Source: Sinohyriopsis cumingii
Taxonomy: Eukaryota > Mollusca > Bivalvia > Unionida > Unionidae
DNA: 64,000 nt
Assembly (NCBI GenBank): GCA_028554795.2
Contig: JAPYKE020000259.1
Coordinates: 1-64,000, forward strand
Reading direction: 5' to 3'
A program made the position numbers and the translations under genes. The notes beneath the pieces were generated by a model. The model was not told the DNA's origin, did not search any database, and worked only from the letters and a program-made list of their open reading frames with translations. Of the stretch, positions 46,831 to 57,752 are shown in pieces. Each line of letters opens with the position of its first letter. Position 1 is the stretch's first letter.

Positions 46831-47458
46831 GTAATTTAAGGCTTCTGCGGGGAACAGCTACCTGAACTTTCACGTACCTGGAAAGAGTCTATCAAGAACT
46901 GATCGATTCAAAACCTTTATTTTATTATTGATGGCCTCGGTATCGACAAGGTTCAAAATCACGCCGATACCACTGTGAAAGTATCCGTACATGTGCTTGT
47001 ACCATCGTTATAACCGGCAGAAAGGGATATAGAAAGGTCCGCAACGAGAATAATGTTTATCTTACACTTGGAGGTTTCCGCGATTGGGGAAGCCACCGTT
47101 GATATGATCAACGGACGCATGTTTGAAAGAAATTGTACAGTGTCTTTGCTTGGTTTGTGCAATGACTGCCTATGAATCTTCGAAATAACCAACGCGCCTA
47201 TACAAGTTGACCTCGGGCATACAAACGCGGCAGCTTCAGTGGCAATATCAGCTGCGTTTTGTGGTGGTTTTATTCATCGGCGATGGCACGTGTGATTTCG
47301 GCTCTCCTGGCCTGTAGAGGAATCTTGATATGCATCTGCGTTGCTGTTTCACGAAGATACGTTACAGTCATTCACGACTCATCTGCGAGTCTAGATATTG
47401 CAAGTATACCTGCCTTTGCTATACCGTTTGGAATGCTTATTCCACGCTCTCACGCACC
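46831..47458. other. Gene-free stretch, possibly more polymerase or Polinton remnant
   Basis: Only short frames are present. Given its position upstream of polymerase B segment 1, it may contain the decayed start of that gene, but no motif was recognised. Confidence 0.3.
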
Positions 47459-47645
47459 GCTTCGGTGGCTTTATGGTTAGAGCGTCCGCCTTGGAAGTTG
47501 GAGGTCGTCGGTTTGATCTCCGATTGAGACATACCAAAGACTTGCAAAAATGGTACTAACAGCTGCCTCGCTAGACGCTCAGCATTAAGAGGTTAGTGTT
47601 AGGACTGGTTGGCCTGCTGTCAGGATAATGTGACTGGGTGGGACA
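47459..47645 (+). repeat. SINE family A, copy 2, 3'-truncated
   Basis: Head GCTTTATGGTTAGAGCGTCC, decayed box B GGTTTGATCTCC, body ATGGTACTAACAGCTGCCTC, and TGTCAGGATAATGTGACTGG. Ends at GTGGGACA before an ACACATATATG microsatellite. Confidence 0.88.
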
Positions 47646-48157
47646 CACATATATGTATATAACAGAAGAAAACACTAATTGACAATTTTTATGATTTTTT
47701 GTTTGTTTGACCAGGATCAGAAACTGCAGTTGATTCAGTCAATTATTATATTTTTCTGCTTTCATTCCTATTTCCCTCGACGACATCTCTCTGATTTTCA
47801 CGACAGGTTATACACTTCGCCTGCGTGCGCGATAATACTCGCGTACGAATCCGCGTAGTCGACAAAGCTAATTACTCGACTTTACTCCGATACCACATTT
47901 AAGGCATGGTTGAGCACCGGGGCCGTCACGTAACCCAAGCAAATGTGATGTACAATATTCATAATGACAAATTCTGCCGTAAAGTTCACGTTTTTTAAGG
48001 CATGATCATTTGCACTGATTTTTACCCAATGCCTTTAAACTTTCTCTATACACGCAGCCTTATTTAATTGGTTGCTTTAGCCTGTCTCCTTTATGTTATC
48101 TCCACATGTCCGTACAGTGTTATATGAATGATGAGGCGATGTCGATAAATTAAAATT

Positions 48158-48720
48158 TCACGGAGTTATCAATATTTTGTGTGAAGGTAATTCGAACTTA
48201 TGAATCAGGATTTTGTACATAAACAGATCTGTTCTTTCCAGAGTCATCATAAAATTGAATTGCAAACCTGAATAAAATTTGCTCAAGTCGGTATCAACCC
48301 AAATGAGATCAAATGAACCATTACTAAGTGTTGCATCAACTCGAACACTGTAAGACTTTGCACGTTTGTATCGACCAACATCAAAAGTTCTGGAGTGCAT
48401 GTATATCTCAGATATGGTTTTTCCTCCCTCGGAAAGTTTCTCCCATTATCTTCACTGACTGACTTCTGCAGCGTTCTACATCAGTTTGTATACCTCGTGT
48501 AAGTCGGGTGTTGATGTTATTGCTATATTATATGCCAAATGCATTTCTCTAATTGACTGGCCCATTGCTGTATTCACTGTCGTCGTCAGTTGTCATTTCA
48601 ATATCGTCATTCACGGGTTTCCTAACGTCAGCGACTTGAACTTTTCTTGCACATTATCATACAATGACTCTGCGCGCTTCTTCTAAGATACTTAGCCAAG
48701 TTTACGTCGTGCTTGTTCCA
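48158..48720 (-). pseudogene. Degenerate coding stretch, protein not recognised
   Basis: The minus strand gives an 80-codon frame (48158-48400) with a protein-like composition (SYSVRVDATLSNGSFDLIWV, LQFNFMMTLERTDLFMYKIL). Further upstream there are frames with KKRAESLYDNVQEKFKSL and MGQSIREMHLAYNIAITST, separated by stops. It has the same orientation as the polymerase B remnant about 1.5 kb away, so it might be another gene of the same virus-like element. No family is recognised. Confidence 0.35.
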
Positions 48721-50716
48721 AAACGACCCTTAACTCAATTTATCAAAATGTTCCAGATTTGTGTTTGAAAAATCGTACATCTTTTGGACTTCTTTGACGC
48801 ATTTAGACGAAATAGTGATTTAATCTTCTGTGAAGTTACAAACACACCACTACATGGGTAATATATCCGCATTAGTTACACCCACGAATCCTTTCAAAAT
48901 ACTGTACGTATCAATTGGTGACGCTGTCGACATTGAATCTATACTTGTGTACTTCTCTAATATATATTCCCACTCAGAAAGAAACAGTCTCCGCTCACAG
49001 AGACGGAACCGGGGCACTGGCGACGAAAAACAGGTAACTGATTTACAGGCAGTAAAATTCTAGTAAAAACCTTCAGTTGGCAGCGTATATTGATCTGTCT
49101 GAGAGCTTACAGCAGCTATATTGATCTCATTGGAACACCTTGAAGGAATTTTGCTTGGAGGCTCACTCGGGTTGCAATCATAGATGCACACATGTGCAAA
49201 AATTCTTTTTGGAAAAAAAGGTCCTATGGAATATGAAAGGGCTTTATGGACTGGGAACCAAAATTCGCCAGATGGTCTCATCCGGTTATACTTCTACTAC
49301 TAGTACCAACCAGGCTGATTGTTAGGATCACGTAAATGCAAAGCATACAAAACTTGTTTATCACTAGTTTTCAAATGTTTTAGACTCAAATCCCCAAGAC
49401 GCCTGAGCAGTCAAAAGGAATAAAACAGGGATAGCGTGTTTCTAAATGTTTGCATGTGTGTACATATTTGCATAGAGTACGAGTGATGATTGTGTAATTA
49501 TTATTCTGTATGATATCTTAGAATAGTAATTCACTGTACACGTATAACAGTAGGCTTCAACCGAGATAGATATATTTCAATATTTGAATTCATGTTTTTG
49601 AGGAAAATGCTTGGAGAAAACATTTTATTCACATTTTTAGTTTGTATATAAATTTGCATAGCGTACTAAATACGCTTGGTGTTAGGAGGCAAATGGGGCT
49701 GAGGAAAGGTCCGTTAATCGGTTACCATGTTTTTTAACCAATTTGGGTGATATTATTTAAGGCTATGGTGTTCTGAGTTGGAATATATATTATATAAGTA
49801 CACAAATAAGAAAAGATGAGTGTAGTTTGAAGCATTCAACGTTCAAGGAAAACTGTCTTTCAGTCATGGCGCAGAGAGTAACTGAACATTATTATTCACT
49901 AACAGTATATACGCGCACACACATACACACACACTAAGTAATACCACAATTTTTACTAGCAGGAGGTGTAGGTGGCACGCTAACGTGATGGAAGATTTCA
50001 GGTTACGGCTAAGTCTTCAAAGAGATGAAGACCAACTCTATTTTGTGAGCTGATACACCATTATCAGCTTGGTAGTTTATATCGTATTATACTGTATAGT
50101 TTATAATATACTTTATACACACGATGTCGCAATACGCCAGGTGTTGCTGTGGCTGGTGAGACCGCGTTTATAGGTATGTATGTCTGTCTGTGTGTATGGA
50201 TACATGTATGTATGTATGTATGTATGTTTAATACGCACTGTTTTGTGTTTTTGTGATTTTTTGTGGGGGGTTTTGTGTGTGTCTATTTCGCGATATGTGT
50301 CTATTTCCTAACGGCCAGACAGATTTGGTATTCATTGCAGTATACATTGTAAACGTCATTCAATCGATTCTTTTAACACTGTTACGTACTTTTAAACTTG
50401 TATCGACTATTGCTTACAATTGGGTTGAATTTCTGGTATCTCATTATGTGTGGGCTGGACATTTCCTGAAACTTATATCGGCAGCATATATGGAGATAAC
50501 ACTCTATATATAATTATATATAACCTTGGCATGTCACAAACTTTTAAAGCATTTCTACTTGTACGAATAGTATTTCTACTTTTACGAATAGCGTTTCTAC
50601 TTGTACGAATAGCATTGAAAACTCGGGGTCCGTTATTCATTGATGATGTTTATATACTACATTCCAATCCTATCTAACCTTATTTTTTATGTGCAGTCTA
50701 AGTCAAACCTTTCACA

Positions 50717-50766
<50 letters not shown>

Positions 50767-51219
50767 TTGTGCTGGGTTAATAAAGTATTATTTTGGTGGG
50801 TAGTTTATTATGACTCATTTAATACACTATATTGAAAATGTATCTTTAAATCAAGCTTAAGGTAAAACGTATCATTTGGGGCCGTTATTTTGGTGCGCTA
50901 AACGATTTAGTTTAAGTTTTTTTGACGTTACTGGGTTGAATTGACTTGCGTCGAGTTTAATAGAATGAGATTAGAATTTATATCTTCTGTTATTGAAAGT
51001 TTAGAGACTGAACTTGAAGCCTATAGTCCGAAAACAAGACGCAACTGACGACGCTGACACACACATCGCTGAGGTTCACAACTGCTATCATTGCTGGTGG
51101 GAGCACGTCAGCGCTTGGAGCCACCGAGTCCACAGACTGACTGGGCGGACAGCTTATATCAGCAGGGGTAAATGCCATCGATTTTGGAAAATTAAATAGA
51201 TATTGGTGGTTCCGGTCTT
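48721..51219. other. Gene-free stretch with small microsatellites
   Basis: AT-rich, no recognised gene. Contains (TATG)n near 50200-50227 and (ATT)n at 50720-50766. Three near copies of TTTCTACTTGTACGAATAG occur at about 50550-50610. Confidence 0.5.
50720..50766. repeat. (ATT)n microsatellite
   Basis: About 15 tandem ATT units. Confidence 0.95.
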
Positions 51220-51851
51220 CAACTATTCAGGAAATGCTAGACATCATAGGGGAAAGAAACCCCGGTAAATGTTGGGCGAAAACAACATGTTATTTACCCC
51301 AAGACCATGTGAACGGGTGGACTGATATGACGATTTCGAAATAGAAAATCTGCGCGTGTTACGGTGGTTAAAGTTACCCAACAAAATGGATCATCAATTG
51401 ATGAAGGAATTCAAAGAATACCTAAACCAGAAGTAAATCAGTGGACCCGCTTGATTTCGCAGTCATATCGTGGCTGATACAATTACAACGAGTCCAGCTT
51501 TTTCACCAAGAAAATTATAAGATTGACGGGAGTCGGACAAAACTCGCCTATAATTATCGATGCTTCCGAATTCAGAAACGTCATTGTGCTGTCTAACGCT
51601 GCCTTTCGTCAATGAGTCGAATATTCTATAGAAGATTCCCCTGCAACGAAAGAAAACTGCGGTCAGAGATTTACGAATCCGTTCTACATAAAATCTGAAC
51701 AGAACCCTTCTGTGGACCATATTCCGTCAGGAGACCATTTAAGTATTTACGGGTTTGAAGGTAAACAATGGGGAATGGTTTGGTCATATAGGACACACGG
51801 TACTAATTACACTGGACAACAAATTTTTACAAAAGTCATGTTACTGAAATA
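51220..51851 (+). pseudogene. Degenerate coding stretch, protein not recognised
   Basis: The plus strand shows protein-like segments in one frame separated by stops: ARVTVVKVTQQNGSSIDEGI, IRLTGVGQNSPIIIDASEFR, NPSVDHIPSGDHLSIYGFEG and TGQQIFTKVMLLK before a stop at about 51851. At least two in-frame stops are present. It ends about 25 bp before the left end of the 51876 TIR element. Related in style to the broken frame at 54775 on the other side of that element, but homology was not established. Confidence 0.35.
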
Positions 51852-52026
51852 AAATTAGTCAATTCTTATCAATTTTTATGTGCTGAACACGAATATGACA
51901 GTCAAATTGCAAAATTGGCTCTAGTGTTTTTGTAATCTGCAAGAAATTAATGTTTACATAACGAAATGCATTCCAATAGTAAAAGGTCAACTGTAATAGC
52001 CTACCTATAAAAAATCAAGTCATTGA

Positions 52027-53715
52027 CTACATCTTAGATTTCTTCGCCTGTCTCTTGTACAGCTGTTCGGGAGCATCTCTGAGGAGTGTCCAGCAGTAGT
52101 CAGCCAGCATTGTAGTGGACCATTTTCCCTGGTATCTTTGTTCCATTGTTGCGATATCTTGATGAAAACGTTCGCCGTGTTCATCACTAACAATACCACA
52201 GTTGCTAGGAAAGAAATCCAAATGGGAATGAAGGAAGTGAATCTTTAGAGACATATTGCAGCCAAGTTTCTTATACTTCATCAACATGTCTTCTACTAGT
52301 TCCTTATAGTTTTCTGCCCTAACATTTCCGAGGAAGTTTGTAGAAACTAGGCGAAAAGCATTCCATGCTTGTTTCGCGTCACCTTCCAGCAAGTTGTTGA
52401 ACCGGTCATCTTTGAAAAGCTCTCGAATCTGAGGACCCACAAAAACTCCCTCTTTAATCTTTGCTTCGCTGAGTCGAGGGAATTTTTCATGCAGGTATCG
52501 GAATGCTGGCAAAGTCCGGTCAATGGCTTTCACGAAGTTCTTCATCAAACCTAGTTTGATGTGAAGGGGTGGTAGCAAGATTTTCTGAGCCTCAACCAGA
52601 GTTGGGTGTTGGATATTCTTCTCTCCAATGGCTACATTCTGCCTGTGAGTCCATTCCTTCCTCATGTAGTGCATTTCCCTTGCTCGGCTATCCCACTCGC
52701 ATAAGAAACACATGTATTTTGTATATCCTTGCTGCAGTCCCATTAAAAGGGCAACTACCTTCAAATCACCACAGAGGTGCCAGCTGTACTTGTTATACTC
52801 AATGGAATTCAGTAGCTGCCTTAAGTTATCGTATGTCTTTTTCATGTGGACAGCATACGCTACTGGAATAGATGGAAGAATGTTTCCATTGTGCAAAAGC
52901 ACAGCCTTGAGACTCAGTTTCGAAGAGTCCACAAATAGTCTCCATTCTTGTGGGTCATGAGTGATTTTTAAAGCATTCATGAGGCCCTCAATATCGGAAC
53001 AGAATATCAGATTACTTTCCTTTCTGAAGAAAGGCTCCAATTGCTGGTGGCGCTTTCGATATGCAGTAATTGTGACATCTTCTTCTAGAAGATTCCATTG
53101 TTGGAGTCTTGATCCTAGCAATTCTGCCTTGTTCTTTGATAAGTCCAAGTCACGAATCAGGTCATTTAGTTCTTCCTGTGTTATTCTGTGTGGGGTTGAT
53201 GATGCACCACAGTGAAAATCTGGATCACTGCATGCTGATGGACCAGGAGAAGAACAGGTCGACTCACCTTTGTCTTCGTCAGATGAATCAAGAGAATATT
53301 CTGCTGGAGGTTCTGGAATAGGAAGTCCCTCACCATGTGGAACTGGTCTCAATGCAGACGGAATGTTTGGGTAGACTATTCTCGACTTCTTTCGCTTCGT
53401 TATTCCGCCGGAAAGAGGAGGAACCAAGCAGAAGTAACAGTCATTTAGGTGGTTGCTTGGCTCTCTCCACACCATTGGGACTGCAAACGGCATTGATGAC
53501 CTTTTGCAATTCAACCACTGTGAAAGCTGTGTTGTACATGTAGCACAGCATATATGCGGAGCCCAAGGCTTGTCTTGGTCACCAACCTTGCATCCGAAGT
53601 AAAGATGATATGCCTTCTTCACTTGAGAATTGATACTTTTCTTCTGGTTGGCAAATGTCACTTCCCCACAAATATAGCAAAAATTGTCCGCGGTATTAAC
53701 ACACTTTCGAGGCAT
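52027..53715 (-). CDS. Transposon-encoded protein, zinc-binding N-terminus, intact 562 aa
   Basis: Starts with ATG (MPRKCVNTADNFCYICGEVT) and runs uninterrupted to the end. The N-terminal 100 residues are rich in Cys/His pairs (CYIC, HLYFGCKV, HICCATC, CYFC), probably binding zinc and DNA. An acidic, Ser/Pro-rich linker follows (about residues 140-180). The C-terminal half has conserved-looking blocks: CGDLKVVALLMG, CFLCEWDSR, LLPPLHIKLGLMKNFVKA, DEHGERFHQDI and YQGKWSTTMLADYCW. The D, C-x-x-C and E residues in these blocks could be part of an RNase-H-like transposase; this is inference. It sits between inverted ends, which supports a transposase role. A domesticated host gene is possible. 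No stop or frameshift was seen, so it looks recent or selected. Confidence 0.8.
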   Translation of the reverse strand: MPRKCVNTADNFCYICGEVTFANQKKSINSQVKKAYHLYFGCKVGDQDKPWAPHICCATCTTQLSQWLNCKRSSMPFAVPMVWREPSNHLNDCYFCLVPPLSGGITKRKKSRIVYPNIPSALRPVPHGEGLPIPEPPAEYSLDSSDEDKGESTCSSPGPSACSDPDFHCGASSTPHRITQEELNDLIRDLDLSKNKAELLGSRLQQWNLLEEDVTITAYRKRHQQLEPFFRKESNLIFCSDIEGLMNALKITHDPQEWRLFVDSSKLSLKAVLLHNGNILPSIPVAYAVHMKKTYDNLRQLLNSIEYNKYSWHLCGDLKVVALLMGLQQGYTKYMCFLCEWDSRAREMHYMRKEWTHRQNVAIGEKNIQHPTLVEAQKILLPPLHIKLGLMKNFVKAIDRTLPAFRYLHEKFPRLSEAKIKEGVFVGPQIRELFKDDRFNNLLEGDAKQAWNAFRLVSTNFLGNVRAENYKELVEDMLMKYKKLGCNMSLKIHFLHSHLDFFPSNCGIVSDEHGERFHQDIATMEQRYQGKWSTTMLADYCWTLLRDAPEQLYKRQAKKSKM

Positions 53716-53829
53716 TACTGTTCTTTATTGTACGTAAATGGATAAAATAATAAGTTTTATGTAACAGTAGCTTGAACTGTCTCGCACAACGTCTAAAATA
53801 TTTTAAATGCTGAACCTATCTGATTGGGC

Positions 53830-53918
53830 TTTATATAGTACACTGCTTACGTCAGCTTCAGCAGCCGCCTGGCATTAGTATAATAGGCCTACACATGTAT
53901 AGTACACTGCTGACGTCA
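53830..53918 (-). promoter_or_regulatory. TATA box and CRE-like sites upstream of the 562-aa ORF
   Basis: On the minus strand, TATATAAA (53830-53837) lies about 115 bp before the ATG. CRE-like TGACGTAA (53847-53854) is about 10 bp upstream of it, and a perfect palindrome TGACGTCA (53911-53918) lies further upstream. The expected start at about 53800 would leave a short 5' UTR of about 85 nt. Confidence 0.6.
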
Positions 53919-53952
53919 ACTTACTTCAGCAGCCGCATGGCATTAGTATTGC
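53833..53952 (+). repeat. Two-copy direct repeat containing the CRE-like sites
   Basis: TATAGTACACTGC, (C/T)ACGTCA-type CRE, CTTCAGCAGCCGC and TGGCATTAGTAT occur twice, about 65 bp apart (from 53833 and from 53899). Confidence 0.88.
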
Positions 53953-54156
53953 ATTGCATCAGAAAATGATGCAATCAACTGTGGATGATGTGAGCATGAT
54001 GGTATTATGCAATGTTACATCATTATTCCGGATGTTGCTGCAGTCCTACTGGAGAAATTTACACAGTGAAACATAGAAAATGAGGTATATGAATATCTTC
54101 AAAACGAGAGCCAATACAAATTTTTCACGGTTATATTCGTGTTCGGCACACCAAAA

Positions 54157-54774
54157 TACTACAGATTAGGGCCTTTTCAAGTCAGTAATGATTTCACTGT
54201 TGACCAGTGTTATACGAAAGAACTGTGAACCAGTCTAGAAATGGGTGAAGAAATAATAGAGTATAAACGGGTTTGGTGGTCCATAATTGGTTAATAATGA
54301 AAAGTAAAATTTTAGTAAAAATGTCTTTGAGAGCTTATCCTATTTGTAATTTTTTAAAAATATAGACAAAATTCTATTGATGCAATTTTAGTATTTTTAC
54401 AGACTTGACTTAGGAGTACTCAGTAATGAAAGTAGCACCTGATTCAGCTGGTGCAGAATCAGTTTCATGCACATGTAGATATACAAAATGCCGCAGCTCA
54501 TATGGTGTTCTCCACACATAAGCTTGCACCAATGTTAGTTGTGCATGGGGAATTATAGGTCTCATCATCATCACCCAGACATTTTAAGTTATTGAATTTT
54601 GAATATGATAGTGTTTCCATATGTTTACTATTGGAGTTGAATTAGTACCGTGAGTCCTATAGACGCACTAAGGGAACGTATACTGGAAACTTTCACGAGG
54701 TTCACATTGGGTAAGTATCCGATCAGAACTGCTCCATAGGAAACGCTTACTGGAATAGATACTGACTTCAGTCT
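54157..54774. other. Gene-free AT-rich stretch
   Basis: No ORF, RNA gene or repeat recognised between the TIR element and the degenerate frame at 54775. Confidence 0.5.
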
Positions 54775-55457
54775 GTGGCTCAGACTATGGCTGAACGGAA
54801 CGACTGGAATGAGGGGGGGGGGTGTCTTGACAATACTGCCTTGCGCGAGGCGGAACAGAAATTATACGGGTGGTACCATTATCTTGAGGGCAACGCACCT
54901 CAAAACATTCGCAACCATCTGATATTTGCTCACTCAGACGTTTGTAGGAACAGACACTGGGTTGTGAAAGATCCCTTATATACGGGATTAAAGACGCAAC
55001 ATCGGATCAATGGATTTGTTCTCAAGAAATCAGATATGGACGCACCAGTAACGGCGAAAGCAGGTAACTTTCGATTCATCTGCAACACATCGTACCCTTA
55101 TCCTCTGCCAAGTTCTGAATTCGCGAATAGGTTCCCAGACAGTACAGCTTTAAGGAACTACTTTGAGGCGGATGTACATGGGATTTATCGTTCCACCTGG
55201 CCATCGTACAGCAATCCGTATCAAATTTTGCCATTTCATTCTGGGCGTTAACTAACCCAAACTACGACAACTTGCTAGTGGCTGGAAATAACTATGGCTC
55301 AGATGTTCTTTGGAAGTGCTGCTATATAGAATCTCCCCGACTGATTTCTTTATAGGTAAGGCTGCAGGAACAGCTGTCGTTCTCACGATGAGAAACGGGA
55401 AATCTTCCAGGGACATGTACAATCACGTGGTGACTTACAGACAGATTTACAGATCAT
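54775..55457 (+). pseudogene. Broken coding region, protein not recognised
   Basis: A 158-codon open frame (54775-55251) has a protein-like composition (EQKLYGWYHYLEGNAPQNIR, DPLYTGLKTQHRINGFVLKK, FEADVHGIYRSTWPSY). After a frameshift near 55245 the sequence continues ALTNPNYDNLLVAGNNYGSD and WKCCYIESPRLIS. After another near 55350 it reads GKAAGTAVVLTMRNGKSSRD and YNHVVTYRQIYRS, then stop. An internal G-run near 54813 falls in a Gly stretch. Two frameshifts suggest a pseudogene of a protein of at least 220 residues; introns could also explain part of it. No family recognised. Confidence 0.45.
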
Positions 55458-55713
55458 GAAACTAATGAAATATGTCGACTAATAAGCTGAAGTAATTCAC
55501 AAAAACCTAGAATTTGTGAAGATTCAATTAAATAATTGATAAATAAACGATAAAAAATGAATTTTTGTGGGTGCCCGCTTTAATTGAACTTGTAGGTCAC
55601 GAACTGTTACGAAAACCTCACATGACCACAAACATGTACACATCATCTTCGTCCGGTGGGCGGGTTATGAGTCACATGGTTGTAATTTAAATATCTACTA
55701 TAAACAAAAAAGT

Positions 55714-55953
55714 GTGGACGCACGAGAAATTAAAAAACGTAAAGGTCGCCCGCGCTTGTCGCTTTCCGAGAAGAAACGTCGAAATGCTGTCAGAGAAACC
55801 ACAGGGGCTCATATCGCTACTTACAATGAACCTGTCATAGATGAACTATATAATAACTACAAGGGAGGACTAGGAACGAGCTCGCTGCTTTTGGATCACA
55901 ATATCCATAGTGGCAGAGGTGTAATGAGAAACAAAGAAGGGGAGATAGTGTAA
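55714..55953 (+). other. Short frame with AT-hook-like basic motif, possible exon
   Basis: 79 codons without an ATG: REIKKRKGRPRLSLSEKKRR followed by ETTGAHIATYNEPVIDELYN. K-R-K-G-R-P-R is AT-hook-like. A possible acceptor-bounded continuation (TTTAAAACAG then GTATCATTGATG) lies at about 56571. With no start codon and weak splice sites, this could be an internal exon, a transposon remnant or chance. Confidence 0.25.
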
Positions 55954-57603
55954 GTTTGTTTCACTACAAGAAATTAGAAATAATTTTATATATTGATTGT
56001 ACATTATGATCCCTGCCTGGAGATCAAGGCAATGGAATATTATTCGCATGTACAAGTCATGAAAACTTTGTATTAGGTTCAAGTAATTTTTCAACAATCA
56101 GCACACATTTTTTATATTTGTGGTAAGGAATCTTACTATTTTCATGCATACAGATAATGTAAATAGTATTGTTATCATTCCAGTGGATATTTATTTTGAT
56201 TTGAGCAATGCAAGTCTAATAATTAGATCTAATGATATGTATAGCACATTCCCAGGGGACTGACACACTTTATTAAGGATATATGGGGTTCATAGAATTT
56301 CCTCAGGAGGATTGGGGAAGATGCTTTCATAATGATGATTACTAGTAAATACCTGTTCATGAAAATATGTTGCCTTCTAAAGGAATGGGCAAAAATGCAT
56401 CACGTCGCAAATAGTACTTTGTAGATAGAACAAATAAGAACAAAAAAAAAAACCATCACAACTCCTCCATGGGAAATGGTCACGAGGCTCTAATATTTGG
56501 TGAAAAGTTAATATGGTTTAGCATGGGGATGCTTGTCACACAAGTTAAGAAAATAACATTTCTTTAAAACAGGTATCATTGATGTTACAGCAAAAAAAGC
56601 GGCAAACGGTCTATCTACCTTGCAAGGAAAAGAAAACATATCCCCTCACCAGGAAACTTATACAGAAAGCCCTCATCTGTCAACTTGAGGGCAAGCAGGG
56701 TATGAGGAGGAGAATAGAACTAAAGGAAGATGATCCCAGGAGAATTTGTAGAAACCCGGTGCCTCCAGAACCACCATCAACTCTAGTTTTGGTGAAGGAG
56801 AACATCTCTCAATTTTAATTATGTAACGTATGAAACAGTGTCTGATATATGGAGGTGTCTGCTAAGGCAGGTTACACTTTATATATTATCCTGTAAATAT
56901 CAGTAGTTGAAAACAATGTAAAATGCTGTATTTGCAATTGCTGAAAATATTTTATATTAATTATTTATGACCTTCTTGTCCACATTGTTTATAGGCATAA
57001 ATAGACTGGTGCTAAAAATAATCTGAATGAAAGCATTATTGTTTTATGCAATATTATGTGCAGTTACAAGAAAACAAAGAATGAAGTCAGCTGTGTTCCT
57101 TTATGTACAAATTTGTACATGCAAGAAAGTGTTGAACTTCGTGCAAGCCTAGAGGGTAAAAAGCATCCAGATATTTGTCAGGTATCTGCCAGAAGCAGCA
57201 AGAGTGAATTACGTGTCTCTGTCCTTACCCCAGCCTTCCATGCTGCCACAATAAATCGCACGTTTCGGAGTCCGTAACTTCAGTTTGGTACAACGCAGAA
57301 AAGTCAATATCGGTTGATGAATATAAAAATATCTCAGGAGCACACAAAAAAGTCATATAGTAGGGTCGTGTGCCTTTAAAGACGGAAATAGCAGAAGGAA
57401 ATCGAGGGTCATGGGTGGAATAAAGTATTTGGAAGTTACCTACCTTCTCTCTTATATAGTATGATAGAGAGGGTCCTATGTCAGAACGGGCCATGGGGTA
57501 ATCTAAGGTACTTTTGTCACTCTGTGTGATTTTTTTATTTCAGATTATTGGGGGTTTTTTTCTTTCTTTCTTTCTCAACATCATGCTCGCGTCGAGCACA
57601 TGT
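55954..57603. other. No confident gene
   Basis: Frames of 73-79 codons at 56579 and 57056 (plus) have no recognisable domain. A TTTC microsatellite lies near 57560-57577. Confidence 0.4.
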
Positions 57604-57752
57604 GGTCCTAACACTAACACCTTAATGCTGAGCGCCAAGCGAGGCAGCTGTTAGTACTGTTGTTTTTTTTTTGGTATGACTCGGCCGGGGATCGATCCCA
57701 TGACCTCCCGCATCCAAGGCGGACGCACTAACCACAAGGCCACAGGAGCGGT
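57604..57752 (-). repeat. SINE family A, copy 3 (minus strand), 3'-truncated
   Basis: On the minus strand: head GGCCTTGTGGTTAGTGCGTC, box B GGGATCGATCCCC, body AGTACTAACAGCTGCCTCGC and TTAGTGTTAGGACC. The 3' part is missing. Confidence 0.88.

Larger units (their letters stand above)
51876..54156 (-). mobile_element. Compact 2.3-kb TIR element with intact 562-aa ORF
   Basis: Imperfect terminal inverted repeats of about 48 bp: left (51876-51922) has GTGCTGAACACGAATAT and ATTGGCTCT; right (54106-54156), reverse complemented, has GTGCCGAACACGAATAT and ATTGGCTCT. A single long ORF on the minus strand fills most of the interior, with a promoter-like region at its 5' side. Exact ends and TSD were not resolved. 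The ORF family is widespread in invertebrate genomes but I cannot assign a superfamily. Confidence 0.75.

Noticed and set aside
46651..46839. Small secreted protein (signal-peptide-like MSVKIVFIQVLLFFDAG)
   Set aside because: It lies antisense to polymerase B segment 1, is only 62 codons, and the hydrophobic start is likely a by-product of the other strand.
52369..53745. Plus-strand ORFs of 61-100 codons
   Set aside because: Antisense shadows of the intact 562-aa minus-strand ORF.
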